From contig JAGNOM010000004.1 of the NCBI GenBank assembly GCA_017990155.1, positions 1 to 25,438 of the forward strand: DNA of 25,438 bases, written 5' to 3'. The position numbers and the translations under genes are program-made. Positions 1-7,745 of the stretch are shown one piece after another; position 1 is the first letter of the stretch, and every line of letters begins with the position of its first letter. The DNA comes from Propionivibrio sp. (lineage in GTDB: Bacteria > Pseudomonadota > Gammaproteobacteria > Burkholderiales > Rhodocyclaceae). The notes beneath the pieces were generated by a model. The model saw only the letters and a program-made list of their open reading frames with translations. It was not told where the DNA came from and did no database searches.

Positions 1-999
1 GCGATCTATCCGGAAGATGGCGATACGTCTGCAACCTTGATCCGCAACGCGGATATCGCCATGTACCAGGCCAAGGCGCAGGGAAAGAACGGCTTCCTGG
101 AGTTCAAGCCTTCGATGAACACGGCACATGTCAAGCGTATCTCGCTGGAGAACGACTTGCGACAAGCGCTCAAGGACGGCACTCAGTTCGAGCTTCACTT
201 TCAGCCGCAGGTCAGCGTCGCTCAGGGCGCAGTGGTCGGCATTGAAGCCTTGATCCGCTGGCACCACCCCGTGCAGGGACTGATTTCTTCGGATGAGTTC
301 ATTTCGCTGGCCGAGGAAACCGGCATGATCGTCACGATCAGCGACTGGGTCTTGCAAGCCGGTTGCGCACAGCTCAAGAAACTGCGCCAAAAGGGGTATC
401 TTGACCTGAAGCTGGGGATCAATCTCTCGCCGGCCGAATTCGAGCGCGATGATCTGCTCGAGCGCGTCATCGCGCCGCTTGATCAGCACGCCATTCCCCA
501 CGACGCCATTGAAATCGAAATCACCGAGCATTTGCTGATGAAGGACGCAGAAAGCGTCATCACCAAGGTCCGGCAACTTCGCCAGGCCGGCCTGCACGTC
601 GCCATCGACGATTTTGGAACGCGCTACTCGTCCCTCAACTATCTCCGGCGCTTCGCCGTCAGCCGCATCAAGATTGACCAGTCGTTCGTCCGCGACCTGA
701 GGGGCAACGACGACTCAACGGCGATCATTCAGGCGATTCTGGGCATTGCCAAGAGTTTCAATCTGCGCATCCTGGCCGAAGGCGTTGAAACCGAAATTCA
801 GCGGCAAACACTCAGCCGACTTGGTTGCGACGAGATGCAAGGCTATTTCTTCAGCCGGCCACTGTCGGCCACGGCACTCGACGCTTTCCTCAGCGGTTTC
901 TCGCTGAACACGCTGAGCGAGACCGACGCGCAGCCGATCCGGCGCGACGTCGTGCGCCTCCCGAGCCCGGCGTTCACCGCCCCCGCCTGCCAAGCCTGA
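1..999 (+). CDS. GGDEF-EAL domain c-di-GMP phosphodiesterase, 3' part
   Basis: The reading frame is open from base 1, so the gene starts outside the window; 332 C-terminal residues are visible. The first ~30 residues (IRNADIAMYQAK) are the typical end of a GGDEF domain. An EAL domain follows, which in this family hydrolyses cyclic-di-GMP. Its expected catalytic elements are visible: EALIRW (E at visible residue ~82), the Asn in GINLSP, the Glu pair in EIEITE, the DDFGT metal-binding pair at ~203, KIDQSFV, AEGVET and QGYFFSRPL. One oddity is DDFGTRYSSL, where the usual residue after DDFGT is Gly. The last ~35 residues are low-complexity and outside the domain. The phosphodiesterase role is known for the family and inferred here; any N-terminal sensor domain is unseen. 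The gene ends 13 bases before the end of a convergent diguanylate cyclase gene. Confidence 0.93.
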   Translation, partial: AIYPEDGDTSATLIRNADIAMYQAKAQGKNGFLEFKPSMNTAHVKRISLENDLRQALKDGTQFELHFQPQVSVAQGAVVGIEALIRWHHPVQGLISSDEFISLAEETGMIVTISDWVLQAGCAQLKKLRQKGYLDLKLGINLSPAEFERDDLLERVIAPLDQHAIPHDAIEIEITEHLLMKDAESVITKVRQLRQAGLHVAIDDFGTRYSSLNYLRRFAVSRIKIDQSFVRDLRGNDDSTAIIQAILGIAKSFNLRILAEGVETEIQRQTLSRLGCDEMQGYFFSRPLSATALDAFLSGFSLNTLSETDAQPIRRDVVRLPSPAFTAPACQA

Positions 1000-1012
1000 G
1001 GCAAACGCTGTA

Positions 1013-2062
1013 TTAGTTGGACGAACGCGCTAATCGCTCGGACGCCAGGGTGACCCGGTTTCGTCCCAGCCGTTTCGAGAGGTACAAGGCGGTGTCCACG
1101 CGCGACACAAAATCGGCGGCGGACTCGCCGCGGCGGTAGCTGGCGATCCCGAACGACACCGTGATCCGGGCGATTTCCTGATGGTTGTCGGAACGACGGA
1201 TCCGGCTTCCTTCGATCGTCGAGCGAAGCTTCTCGGCCAACGCCTGTGCGCCGTCAATGCTTGTATCCGGAAGAAGAACGACGAACTCCTCGCCGCCGAA
1301 GCGGGCCGCCGTATCCTTTCCTTTCACGCTGGCTTTCAGTATCTGCGCCACGGCGCGAAGGACCTTGTCGCCCATCAGATGTCCATACGTGTCGTTGACA
1401 CGCTTGAAGTGGTCGATATCTGCGAGCAGAAGGCACGTCCCCTCGGCCTGCTGGTCCACCGCCGACAGGCATGCCGATAGCGCCAGATCGAAACCCCGGC
1501 GATTCGTGAGGCCGGTCAGTTCATCCGCGAGCGCGGCTTCGCGCGCCCGGTTGACTTCCTCCTGCAGCCTTTCGATCTCCGCCCGGCTGACATCGAGGCG
1601 TTGTTGCAGTGTCGCAATCGCGCCCTGCATGGCGCGTGTGCCGGACAGGAGCTGATCGAGTTCATTGCCCGAAATGGCCCCCGACGCGGCACCTTCCAGC
1701 CCCTCGCTCCACTGTTCCAAGGCATTGCCAAAGCGGCTGGCATGTTCGCCGGCATTGGCGGCATCCTGTGAAACTTCGGCCATCACCTTCCGGAAACCGG
1801 TCGCGACGCGGTGCGCGGTTTGCTCGTCGAGTTCGGCGATATGCGTGCGAAAGAGTTCGGACGTCAGGTTCTCGTCCAGCACTTTTCCGTCGCGCGTCAG
1901 TTCATCGATCGCGTGTCGGAGCGGTTTGTTGAAGCCGGCCACGTACTCATACCAGATACCGTAGCTGACCGGATGCAGCGCAGCGGCCTGTCGCGACATC
2001 AGAGGCAAGGCCAACCTCAGGTACTCCGCGCTCTGCTCCATGGTTTCCTGGTACCTCATCAT
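1013..2062 (-). CDS. Diguanylate cyclase (GGDEF domain)
   Basis: A 349-residue cytoplasmic protein with no membrane segment. Residues ~1-145 form an uncharacterised helical N-terminal domain. Residues ~145-178 look like a coiled-coil linker (Leu/Arg/Glu rich) leading into a DELTGLTNRRGF start of a GGDEF domain. The active-site loop is GGEEF at 256-260, so synthesis of c-di-GMP from two GTP is expected. The inhibitory I-site position (normally RxxD five residues before GGEEF) reads KGKD at 247-250, so product feedback through the classical I-site may be weak or lost. The ATG at 2062 is chosen because AAGGGG lies 8 bases upstream; the adjacent second ATG would be too far. The gene converges on the phosphodiesterase gene, placing opposing c-di-GMP enzymes side by side. 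Confidence 0.93.
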   Translation of the reverse strand: MMRYQETMEQSAEYLRLALPLMSRQAAALHPVSYGIWYEYVAGFNKPLRHAIDELTRDGKVLDENLTSELFRTHIAELDEQTAHRVATGFRKVMAEVSQDAANAGEHASRFGNALEQWSEGLEGAASGAISGNELDQLLSGTRAMQGAIATLQQRLDVSRAEIERLQEEVNRAREAALADELTGLTNRRGFDLALSACLSAVDQQAEGTCLLLADIDHFKRVNDTYGHLMGDKVLRAVAQILKASVKGKDTAARFGGEEFVVLLPDTSIDGAQALAEKLRSTIEGSRIRRSDNHQEIARITVSFGIASYRRGESAADFVSRVDTALYLSKRLGRNRVTLASERLARSSN

Positions 2063-2117
2063 CGGAAAATCCCCTTGCGAACAAATAGGTGAATAACCGC
2101 ATTTTCATGCGCTCGCC

Positions 2118-2147
2118 ATTTTATGCGGCGACGCAAAAATGAATCAA
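2118..2147 (-). promoter_or_regulatory. Candidate sigma70 promoter of the diguanylate cyclase gene
   Basis: Read on the minus strand, TTGATT (2147-2142) and TAAAAT (2123-2118) are separated by 18 bases. They lie about 55 bases upstream of the ATG at 2062. The -10 matches the consensus at 5 of 6 positions and the -35 at 4 of 6. This is inference from the motif only. Confidence 0.4.
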
Positions 2148-2235
2148 TCGCGCGTCGCATATGCCGGAAGTGTAGTCATTTCGCAAGTGCAAAGGAAAGC
2201 GATGTCACAGACGGATCGGCGCAGATACCGGCGCC

Positions 2236-2270
2236 ATAATAAAACTGGCCCGCCATACAGGCGGGCCAAG
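2236..2270 (-). terminator. Rho-independent terminator of the phasin gene
   Basis: A perfect 9-base-pair stem (TGGCCCGCC / GGCGGGCCA, arms 2246-2254 and 2260-2268) has a 5-base loop. On the minus strand it is followed by GTTTTATT. It sits about 80 bases downstream of the phasin stop codon, in the right orientation to end that transcript. Confidence 0.75.
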
Positions 2271-2347
2271 CTTGCTTCATTTGAGCGAATCGGCTCGTTC
2301 CGATTTACCGAAAAATGCCCTCGGTTCTTTTCTGCGCGTTTTTCCTG

Positions 2348-2752
2348 CTAAGCGTTCTGCCCGGGCCTCGCTTTTTCTTCAGCCAATTTGTGGACCACCG
2401 CCGATAACTCGACAACGCTCTTGGAAAGCTTGTTGATATCCCGCTTCGTCGGCACTCCGAGTCTGCCGAGCGATCGGGCGATGCCGTCTTCGACCACGTG
2501 CTCGATCCGTCCCCAGGTGTCCACGGCCTTGCCGGTGACGCTGGCGATCGTTTTGTCCGCGACCTTGCGTGTCCGCGCCTGTACGATCTCACCGTCCTTG
2601 ACCAGCGCATTGAAGGCTTTCTCGCCTTCGGCCTGGGTGATGGAATACGCGCCGAGTCCGGCCAGCCAGAGCTGATTCGCCGACTCCCTGACTTTAACCG
2701 CGAGTTCACTATCGACCAGACTACCTGCCAATGCTTCGAGTTTCTTGCCCAT
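2348..2752 (-). CDS. Phasin family protein (polyhydroxyalkanoate granule-associated)
   Basis: A 134-residue helical protein resembling the PhaF/PhaI-type granule-associated family. Phasins coat polyhydroxyalkanoate granules and influence their number and size. Visible features are an N-terminal amphipathic stretch (LWLAGLGAYSITQAEGEKAFNAL is family-like), a central conserved-looking segment around GRIEHVVEDGIARSLGRLGVP, and a C-terminal heptad-like helix (INKLSKSVVELSAVVHKL) that could mediate oligomerisation. The start is placed at the ATG at 2752, which has AGGAG six bases upstream; a TTG start at 2791 would add 13 residues but lacks support. The gene is monocistronic with its own terminator at 2236-2270. 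No PHA synthase gene is nearby, so granule association is from family resemblance. Confidence 0.85.
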   Translation of the reverse strand: MGKKLEALAGSLVDSELAVKVRESANQLWLAGLGAYSITQAEGEKAFNALVKDGEIVQARTRKVADKTIASVTGKAVDTWGRIEHVVEDGIARSLGRLGVPTKRDINKLSKSVVELSAVVHKLAEEKARPGQNA

Positions 2753-2835
2753 TTCGATCTCCTCAAGTTGTGTCACGCCGCGGGCCGGCAAGGGCTGAAT
2801 TCCTTGTGCCTCATCTGCATTGTAGGAACCACGTC

Positions 2836-2851
2836 TAGAATGGGTATTCTA
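2836..2851. promoter_or_regulatory. Short palindrome in the phasin/ABC intergenic region
   Basis: TAGAAT-GGGT-ATTCTA is a perfect 6-base inverted repeat with a 4-base spacer between the divergent phasin and ABC ATPase genes. It could be an operator or chance; no known regulator motif was recognised. A second pair, TTGTAGGAA (2820-2828) and TTCCTACAA (2895-2903), flanks it. Confidence 0.3.
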
Positions 2852-2909
2852 AAGAGCTAGGGTTTTCCCTCTAAATCAGCTGCTTGGCTGATCATTCCTA
2901 CAAAAACGC

Positions 2910-3563
2910 ATGCTGCAGATCACCAATCTCACCCGCCAATTCAACAACCGAACCGTCCTGCGCGATGTTTCGCTGACCCTGCAACCGGGCGAGTACGTCG
3001 CCATCGTCGGCGAATCCGGCGTCGGCAAGTCGACGCTGCTCAACCTGATCGCCGGACTGGATCGCCCGGATGGCGGGCGTCTGGTGCTCGATGGCGACGA
3101 CTACGCCCGACTCGACGAGGACGCGCTAACGCGCCTGCGTCGCGACAAGCTGGGCTTCGTCTTCCAGGCGTTCCACGTCTTGCCGCATCTCACGGTGCGC
3201 CAGAACGTCGTGCTGCCGCTGTGGCTGCAGGGCTTGCACGGCGAAGCGGCTGACCGGCAGGCGCAACAGCTGCTTGATGCCGTCGGGCTCGGTGAGCGCG
3301 CCGGCAGCTGGCCGCGCGAGCTGTCGGGCGGCGAAATGCAACGTGTGGCGATTGCCCGGGCGCTGGTGCATCGCCCGCGCCTGGTGCTGGCTGACGAACC
3401 GACCGGCAACCTTGATCCGGCCAACGGTGCCAGGATCATCGCCCTGCTCGGCGACCGCATTCGGCAAGCTGGCGCCATCGGCATCCTCGTCACCCATTCG
3501 CACGAAGCAGCGGCGACAGCGGATCGCATCCTGCATCTCACCGCCGAGGGACTGCGCACGTGA
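2910..3563 (+). CDS. ABC transporter ATP-binding protein (LolD/MacB-like, AttE-type)
   Basis: A 217-residue nucleotide-binding subunit with all the core motifs: Walker A GESGVGKST at 34-42, Q-loop Gln86 in FVFQAF, signature LSGGE at 138-142, Walker B VLADEP at 159-164 with catalytic Glu163, and the H-loop His196 in VTHSH. It belongs to the LolD/MacB/FtsE type that partners FtsX-like permeases. These are often mechanotransducing or lipid/lipoprotein-handling machines rather than importers. The stop codon overlaps the GTG start of the permease gene by 4 bases, so the two are almost certainly co-translated. No good Shine-Dalgarno is visible before the ATG. Order and content (ATPase, permease, AttH-like protein) match the AttEFGH type of unit; the substrate is unknown. 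Confidence 0.93.
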   Translation: MLQITNLTRQFNNRTVLRDVSLTLQPGEYVAIVGESGVGKSTLLNLIAGLDRPDGGRLVLDGDDYARLDEDALTRLRRDKLGFVFQAFHVLPHLTVRQNVVLPLWLQGLHGEAADRQAQQLLDAVGLGERAGSWPRELSGGEMQRVAIARALVHRPRLVLADEPTGNLDPANGARIIALLGDRIRQAGAIGILVTHSHEAAATADRILHLTAEGLRT

Positions 3564-6058
3564 AGCTAGCGCCGGTATTTTTCGGTTCGCTCACCCGGCG
3601 CCGGGTCGCGACGCTCTTTTCCTTCGCGGCGATTGTCCTCGGCGTCGCGCTCGGCATGGCGGTTCAGGCCGTCCATGAGGCGGCGCTTGTCGAATTCGGC
3701 CATGGACTGCGGACGATGAGCGGCGAAACCGATCTGCAAGTCGTCGGGCCACGCGGCGGATTCACCGAGGAAGTCTTCGCTCGGCTTGTCGCCCTCCCCG
3801 AGATTGAGGCCGCCAGCCCGATCGTCGAGGTCGAAGCGAAACTCGCGGGACGAAACGAGTCGCTGCAACTGATGGGGCTCGATGCCTTTGCTCTGGCTCG
3901 CACGACCCCGGCGCTCTTGCCGAAACCGGCGAGTACATCGGACCGTTTTTCGCTTCTGGCCGAGAACCATGTGTTTTTGAGCGCGGTCGCAAGGGGCGCA
4001 CTCGGCGTCAAAACCGGCGAGACGATCCGCTTGCAATCAGGCACCAGAATCCTCGCTTTGCAGGTGGCCGGCGACCTGCCCGGCGTGGCGGACGACCGCC
4101 GCCTGGCGGTGATGGACATCGCTGCCGTCCAGTCGCAGTTTTCGATGTTGGGTCGCCTCACGCAGATCGACCTGCGCCTCGCGCAAGGTATCGCGCCCGA
4201 AACGGCACGCGCCCGGTTGCAGGCCATCCTGCCGGCCGGCGTGATTATCCAGGCGCCGACGGAAACCGAGAACCAGGCGGCCAATCTCTCGCGCGCCTAC
4301 CGGGTCAATCTGACGATGCTCGCGGCCATGGCGTTGCTGACCGGCGGTTTCCTCGTCTTCTCGGCGCAGGCGCTCTCTGTCGTGCGGCGTCGAACGGAGT
4401 TCGCCTTCCTTCGCGCCATCGGCCTCTCGCGCCGCAGCTTGTTTGCGTGGCTGGTGGCCGAAGGCGCGCTGGTCGGGCTCGCTGGAGGTGTCGTCGGCGC
4501 GGCATTGGGTCACGCGCTTGCCTGGGGACTGCTGACTGCTTTCGGCGGCGATCTGGGCGCAGGTTACTTTGCCGGATTGCGGCCGCGATTGCAGTTCCAG
4601 CCCGAGGTGACGACGCTCTACGTCGCCTTGGGTGTGGCGGCGGGCATCGCGGGAGCGTGGTTGCCAGCGCGCGAAGCCGCCACCGTATCGCCAGCGCAGG
4701 CCTTGAAGTCCGGCGACGAGGCGGCCCTGCTCGGTGGCCACGGCCATCCGGTGCTCGGCGCTGCCATGCTGGCGGCCAGTCTCGCCGCGTGCCGAATCCC
4801 ACCGCTGGGCGGCCTCCCGCTCGGCGGATACCTGTCGATCGCCTGTCTGTTGGCCGGAAGCGTCATGCTCTTGCCGTTGATCGCGTCCATGATCGCACGC
4901 TTGCTGCCAGAACGCGGACCGGTTCCGGCGCGCCTCGCCGCCGCCCGGCTCGGCGCGGCGCCGGGGCATGCAGTCGTCGCCGCCGCAGGTGTGCTGACCA
5001 GCGTGGCGCTGGCCGGCGCAATGGCGATCATGGTTGCGTCTTTCCGCGACTCGGTCGATCAGTGGCTGACCCAGGTCTTGCCCGCCGATCTCTATCTGCG
5101 CACCGGCAGCGTGCACACCGGCAGTCTTCTGGACGATGCGCTGCAGCGCCGAATCGCCGCCATTCCTGGCATCGCCAGCGTCAGTTTCACGCGGCACGAC
5201 AGCCTGCGTCTGGGGGAGGGGAAAGCCCCCGCCGCGCTGATCGCCCGTCCGGTGTCTGCGGACGGAAACGAATTGCCGTTGGTCGGCAAGCCCCGTCCAC
5301 CGGCGTATGACGACGAGCCGGCGATCTGGGTTTCGGAAGCCATGCAGGATCTTCACGGCTGGAACCCCGGCCAGCAGGTTCAACTTCCGCTCGCCGGACG
5401 GCCTGTGGCTGCGCATGTCGCGGGCGTCTGGCGCGACTACTCGCGGCAGACCGGCGCAGTGCTGATGGATATTGCCGACTATCGACGATTGACCGGCGAC
5501 CGGCTGGCAAATGACGCGGCGATCAAGGTCATCCCCGATGTTGCGGCGCGGCTGGTGGCCGACCGCCTTCTGGCACTGGAAGCGCCCGGTGTCCTGCAGA
5601 TCTCCTACCCCGGCGAGATCCGCGCCATCAGCCTGCGCATCTTCGACCGCACCTTTGCCGTCACCTACCTGCTGGAAGCCGTCGCCGTGATCATCGGTCT
5701 CGCTGGCGTCGCGGCGAGTTTTGCGGCACTCGCGGCGGCGCGGCGACGCGAATTCGGCATGCTTCGCCACCTCGGTCTGACGCGACGCCAGATCGGCTGG
5801 ATGCTGGCGCAGGAAGGGGCATTGGCCGCTGGCGTTGGCGTCCTTGTCGGATTGCTCGCCGGAGGCGCCATTGGCCTCGTGCTGATCGAAGTCGTCAACC
5901 GGCAGAGCTTCCACTGGAGCATGGACCTCGCCATTCCCTGGCGCTCGCTGACGCTGTTCGCCAGTGGGCTGATTGCGCTGGCCGCGCTCGCCGCCGTGCT
6001 CGCCGGACGGCAGGCGATGCGGCAGGATGCGGTGCTGGCCGTGCGCGAGGACTGGTGA
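3560..6058 (+). CDS. FtsX-like ABC permease with duplicated domain (AttF/AttG-type)
   Basis: An 832-residue inner-membrane protein starting with GTG in a GTGA overlap with the ATPase stop. The layout is an N-terminal transmembrane helix, a large periplasmic domain (~40-245), three helices (~250-370), two more helices in the middle (~410-500), a second periplasmic domain (~505-690) and three C-terminal helices (~695-825). This is the ten-helix double MacB_PCD/FtsX arrangement. Both halves carry the characteristic FtsX helix ends (FAFLRAIGLSRRSLFAWLVAEGALVG in the first; FGMLRHLGLTRRQ followed by QEGALAAG in the second). In some organisms the corresponding permease is encoded by two genes; here it is one polypeptide. 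It is predicted to work with the upstream ATPase and the exported downstream protein. Confidence 0.92.
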   Translation: MKLAPVFFGSLTRRRVATLFSFAAIVLGVALGMAVQAVHEAALVEFGHGLRTMSGETDLQVVGPRGGFTEEVFARLVALPEIEAASPIVEVEAKLAGRNESLQLMGLDAFALARTTPALLPKPASTSDRFSLLAENHVFLSAVARGALGVKTGETIRLQSGTRILALQVAGDLPGVADDRRLAVMDIAAVQSQFSMLGRLTQIDLRLAQGIAPETARARLQAILPAGVIIQAPTETENQAANLSRAYRVNLTMLAAMALLTGGFLVFSAQALSVVRRRTEFAFLRAIGLSRRSLFAWLVAEGALVGLAGGVVGAALGHALAWGLLTAFGGDLGAGYFAGLRPRLQFQPEVTTLYVALGVAAGIAGAWLPAREAATVSPAQALKSGDEAALLGGHGHPVLGAAMLAASLAACRIPPLGGLPLGGYLSIACLLAGSVMLLPLIASMIARLLPERGPVPARLAAARLGAAPGHAVVAAAGVLTSVALAGAMAIMVASFRDSVDQWLTQVLPADLYLRTGSVHTGSLLDDALQRRIAAIPGIASVSFTRHDSLRLGEGKAPAALIARPVSADGNELPLVGKPRPPAYDDEPAIWVSEAMQDLHGWNPGQQVQLPLAGRPVAAHVAGVWRDYSRQTGAVLMDIADYRRLTGDRLANDAAIKVIPDVAARLVADRLLALEAPGVLQISYPGEIRAISLRIFDRTFAVTYLLEAVAVIIGLAGVAASFAALAAARRREFGMLRHLGLTRRQIGWMLAQEGALAAGVGVLVGLLAGGAIGLVLIEVVNRQSFHWSMDLAIPWRSLTLFASGLIALAALAAVLAGRQAMRQDAVLAVREDW

Positions 6059-7158
6059 TGCGGCGCCGTGATTTTGTCCTGGCGCTGGCAAGCCTCCCGA
6101 CGCTCGCCCTGGCGCCACGTGTTGAGGCGGCTGACGCCGTCGAGTTCGCGCCGGTCCTTCCCGGCCGCACGCTCGTTTTCCCCGACGATCATGGCGCCCA
6201 CCCGGATTTCCGCACCGAGTGGTGGTACGCCACCGGCTGGCTGAGCTTGCCCGATGGCAGCCCACTCGGCTTCCAGAGCACCTTCTTTCGCGTGCGTACC
6301 GGTATCGGCGAGAACAACCCGAGCACCTTCGCGCCGCGCCAGTTGCTCCTCGCCCACGCCGCCATCGCCGACCCGCGCTTCGGCCGGCTGCGCCACGACC
6401 AGCGTATCGCGCGCGTGTCGAGCCTCGGTCGCGCCGGCTTCGCGACTGGACGAACAAATATCTGGATCGGCGACTGGCGTTTCGATCAGACGAACGACCG
6501 CTATCAGGCCGAAGTACAGGGCGAGGATTTCGCGTACTCGCTGGCGCTTGTCCCGAACGGACCGCCGATGCTCAACGGCGAATCCGGCTTCAGCATGAAA
6601 GCGCCGCAAGCACAGCATGCCAGCTACTACTACAGCCGCCCGCAACTTGACGTGAGCGGCACGGTGACGATCGACGGACGCCGCCAACCCGTCACCGGCC
6701 GTGCCTGGCTCGATCACGAATGGTCGAGCGAATTGCTACCCAAAGCCGCGCAAGGCTGGGACTGGGTCGGCATCAACTTCATGGATGGCAGCGCGCTGAT
6801 GGCCTTCCGACTTCGCCGACAGGACGGCCCCCCGCTCTGGGCCGCGGCCACGCTCAAGGCGCCGGGTGGGGAAACGCAGACATTCCGGCCGGACGAGATC
6901 GTCTTTGAACCGCTGCGCCGCTGGCAATCGCCGCGAACCGGCATCGTCTACCCCATCGAATGGCGCATCCGGATCGGTCTGCGCACCTTCACGCTGCGCC
7001 CGCTGATCGGCGATCAGGAACTGGACAGCCACCACACCACAGGCAACGTGTACTGGGAAGGCGCGGTTCGCGTTTTGGAAGATGACCAGGAGCGCGGCCG
7101 GGGCTATCTGGAGATGACCGGATACGGCGAGCGAATCCGGATCGACGTCGCCGATTGA
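6058..7158 (+). CDS. Tat-exported AttH/CrtC-like lipocalin-domain protein
   Basis: A 366-residue protein of the AttH / carotenoid 1,2-hydratase-like (CrtC) superfamily, which has two lipocalin-like barrels. The N-terminus MRRRDFVLALASL followed by a hydrophobic run and VEA-AD is a plausible twin-arginine signal with cleavage near residue 24. Family landmarks are TEWWYATGWL (EWWY at 54-57) and RAWLDHEWSS (216-224). The ATG at 6058 overlaps the permease stop as TGATG; a GTG at 6055 is an alternative that would add one residue. It is the third gene of the ABC unit and probably acts in the periplasm together with the permease. No carotenoid genes are nearby, so a pigment hydratase role is unlikely. 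The molecular function is not known from sequence alone. Confidence 0.88.
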   Translation: MRRRDFVLALASLPTLALAPRVEAADAVEFAPVLPGRTLVFPDDHGAHPDFRTEWWYATGWLSLPDGSPLGFQSTFFRVRTGIGENNPSTFAPRQLLLAHAAIADPRFGRLRHDQRIARVSSLGRAGFATGRTNIWIGDWRFDQTNDRYQAEVQGEDFAYSLALVPNGPPMLNGESGFSMKAPQAQHASYYYSRPQLDVSGTVTIDGRRQPVTGRAWLDHEWSSELLPKAAQGWDWVGINFMDGSALMAFRLRRQDGPPLWAAATLKAPGGETQTFRPDEIVFEPLRRWQSPRTGIVYPIEWRIRIGLRTFTLRPLIGDQELDSHHTTGNVYWEGAVRVLEDDQERGRGYLEMTGYGERIRIDVAD

Positions 7159-7192
7159 TGAGAAGCGCAGAATCGCTTTTCAGAGGTCAACG

Positions 7193-7227
7193 AAAAAGCC
7201 CCGGATAAAACGCATCCGGGGCTTTTT
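7193..7227. terminator. Strong bidirectional rho-independent terminator
   Basis: A perfect 14-base-pair inverted repeat (7193-7206 with 7214-7227) with a 7-base loop, flanked by A5 on the left and T5 on the right. It can end both the ABC/attH-like operon (plus) and the hupB transcript (minus), which converge here. Confidence 0.9.
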
Positions 7228-7246
7228 CGCTTCCCAAAGGAAGACC

Positions 7247-7525
7247 TTACTTCTTGGCGACCGCAGCCTTGAAAGTGGCGCCAGCCGAGAACTTCGGCAC
7301 TGTGGTTTCGGCGATCATCAGCTTCTCGCCCGTCTTCGGATTCTTGCCTTCGCGTGCAGCACGCTCGGACGCCTTGAAGGTGCCGAAGCCGACGAGGCTC
7401 ACGCTGTCGTCATTGGCCACGGCCTGAACGATCGTCTCGACGAATGCATCAATCGCCTTTGCGGCATCGACCTTGGTCAGTTCAGCCGCAGTTGCAACGG
7501 CTTCGATCAGTTCGCTCTTGTTCAT
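7247..7525 (-). CDS. hupB: HU family nucleoid protein (HU-beta type)
   Basis: A 92-residue histone-like DNA-binding protein of normal family length. The N-terminal helical dimerisation part is MNKSELIEAVATAAELTKVDAAKAI. The beta-arm region contains GFGTFKASERAAREGKNPKTGE, including the tip proline in KNPKTGE that kinks DNA. The start is supported by AAGGA 8 bases upstream. A sigma70-like promoter lies just upstream and a shared terminator just downstream, so it is a single-gene transcript. HU organises the nucleoid and assists replication, recombination and transcription. The beta-subunit name rests on overall similarity; a paralogue elsewhere cannot be excluded. Confidence 0.95.
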   Translation of the reverse strand: MNKSELIEAVATAAELTKVDAAKAIDAFVETIVQAVANDDSVSLVGFGTFKASERAAREGKNPKTGEKLMIAETTVPKFSAGATFKAAVAKK

Positions 7526-7573
7526 TGTGTTTTTCCTTGCTTGGTTGAAAAGTCAGAAACCTGAGGGATGCGG

Positions 7574-7601
7574 ATGATACCCAAGAATGCCGCGCAGGCA
7601 A
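7574..7601 (-). promoter_or_regulatory. Candidate sigma70 promoter of hupB
   Basis: On the minus strand, TTGCCT (7601-7596) and TATCAT (7579-7574) are 16 bases apart, about 50 bases before the hupB ATG. Motif-based inference. Confidence 0.45.
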
Positions 7602-7745
7602 GCAATTTCGGCAAATAGCGCCGGCATCCGTAAAGTGGTAAGGCAGTTGGAACGGCTTGTCACGCGAGCGATGCTCGGCCATGAGAACACCCGTTTCCCG
7701 TGCAAACTCGTAGAATTCGTTTCTTTCCGTCTCCGGAAACCGGCC

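Noticed and set aside
2139..2351. A 70-codon plus-strand frame
   Set aside because: No ribosome site, runs through the phasin terminator and the end of the phasin gene, not protein-like.
4037..6457. An 806-codon open frame on the minus strand
   Set aside because: It lies antisense to the permease and AttH-like genes, is Arg/Gly/Gln rich with no domain, and is a by-product of high-GC codon use.
7587..7745. N-terminal extension of btsS
   Set aside because: The 53 extra codons overlap the hupB promoter region and do not resemble the start of BtsS; the ATG at 7746 aligns with the family.
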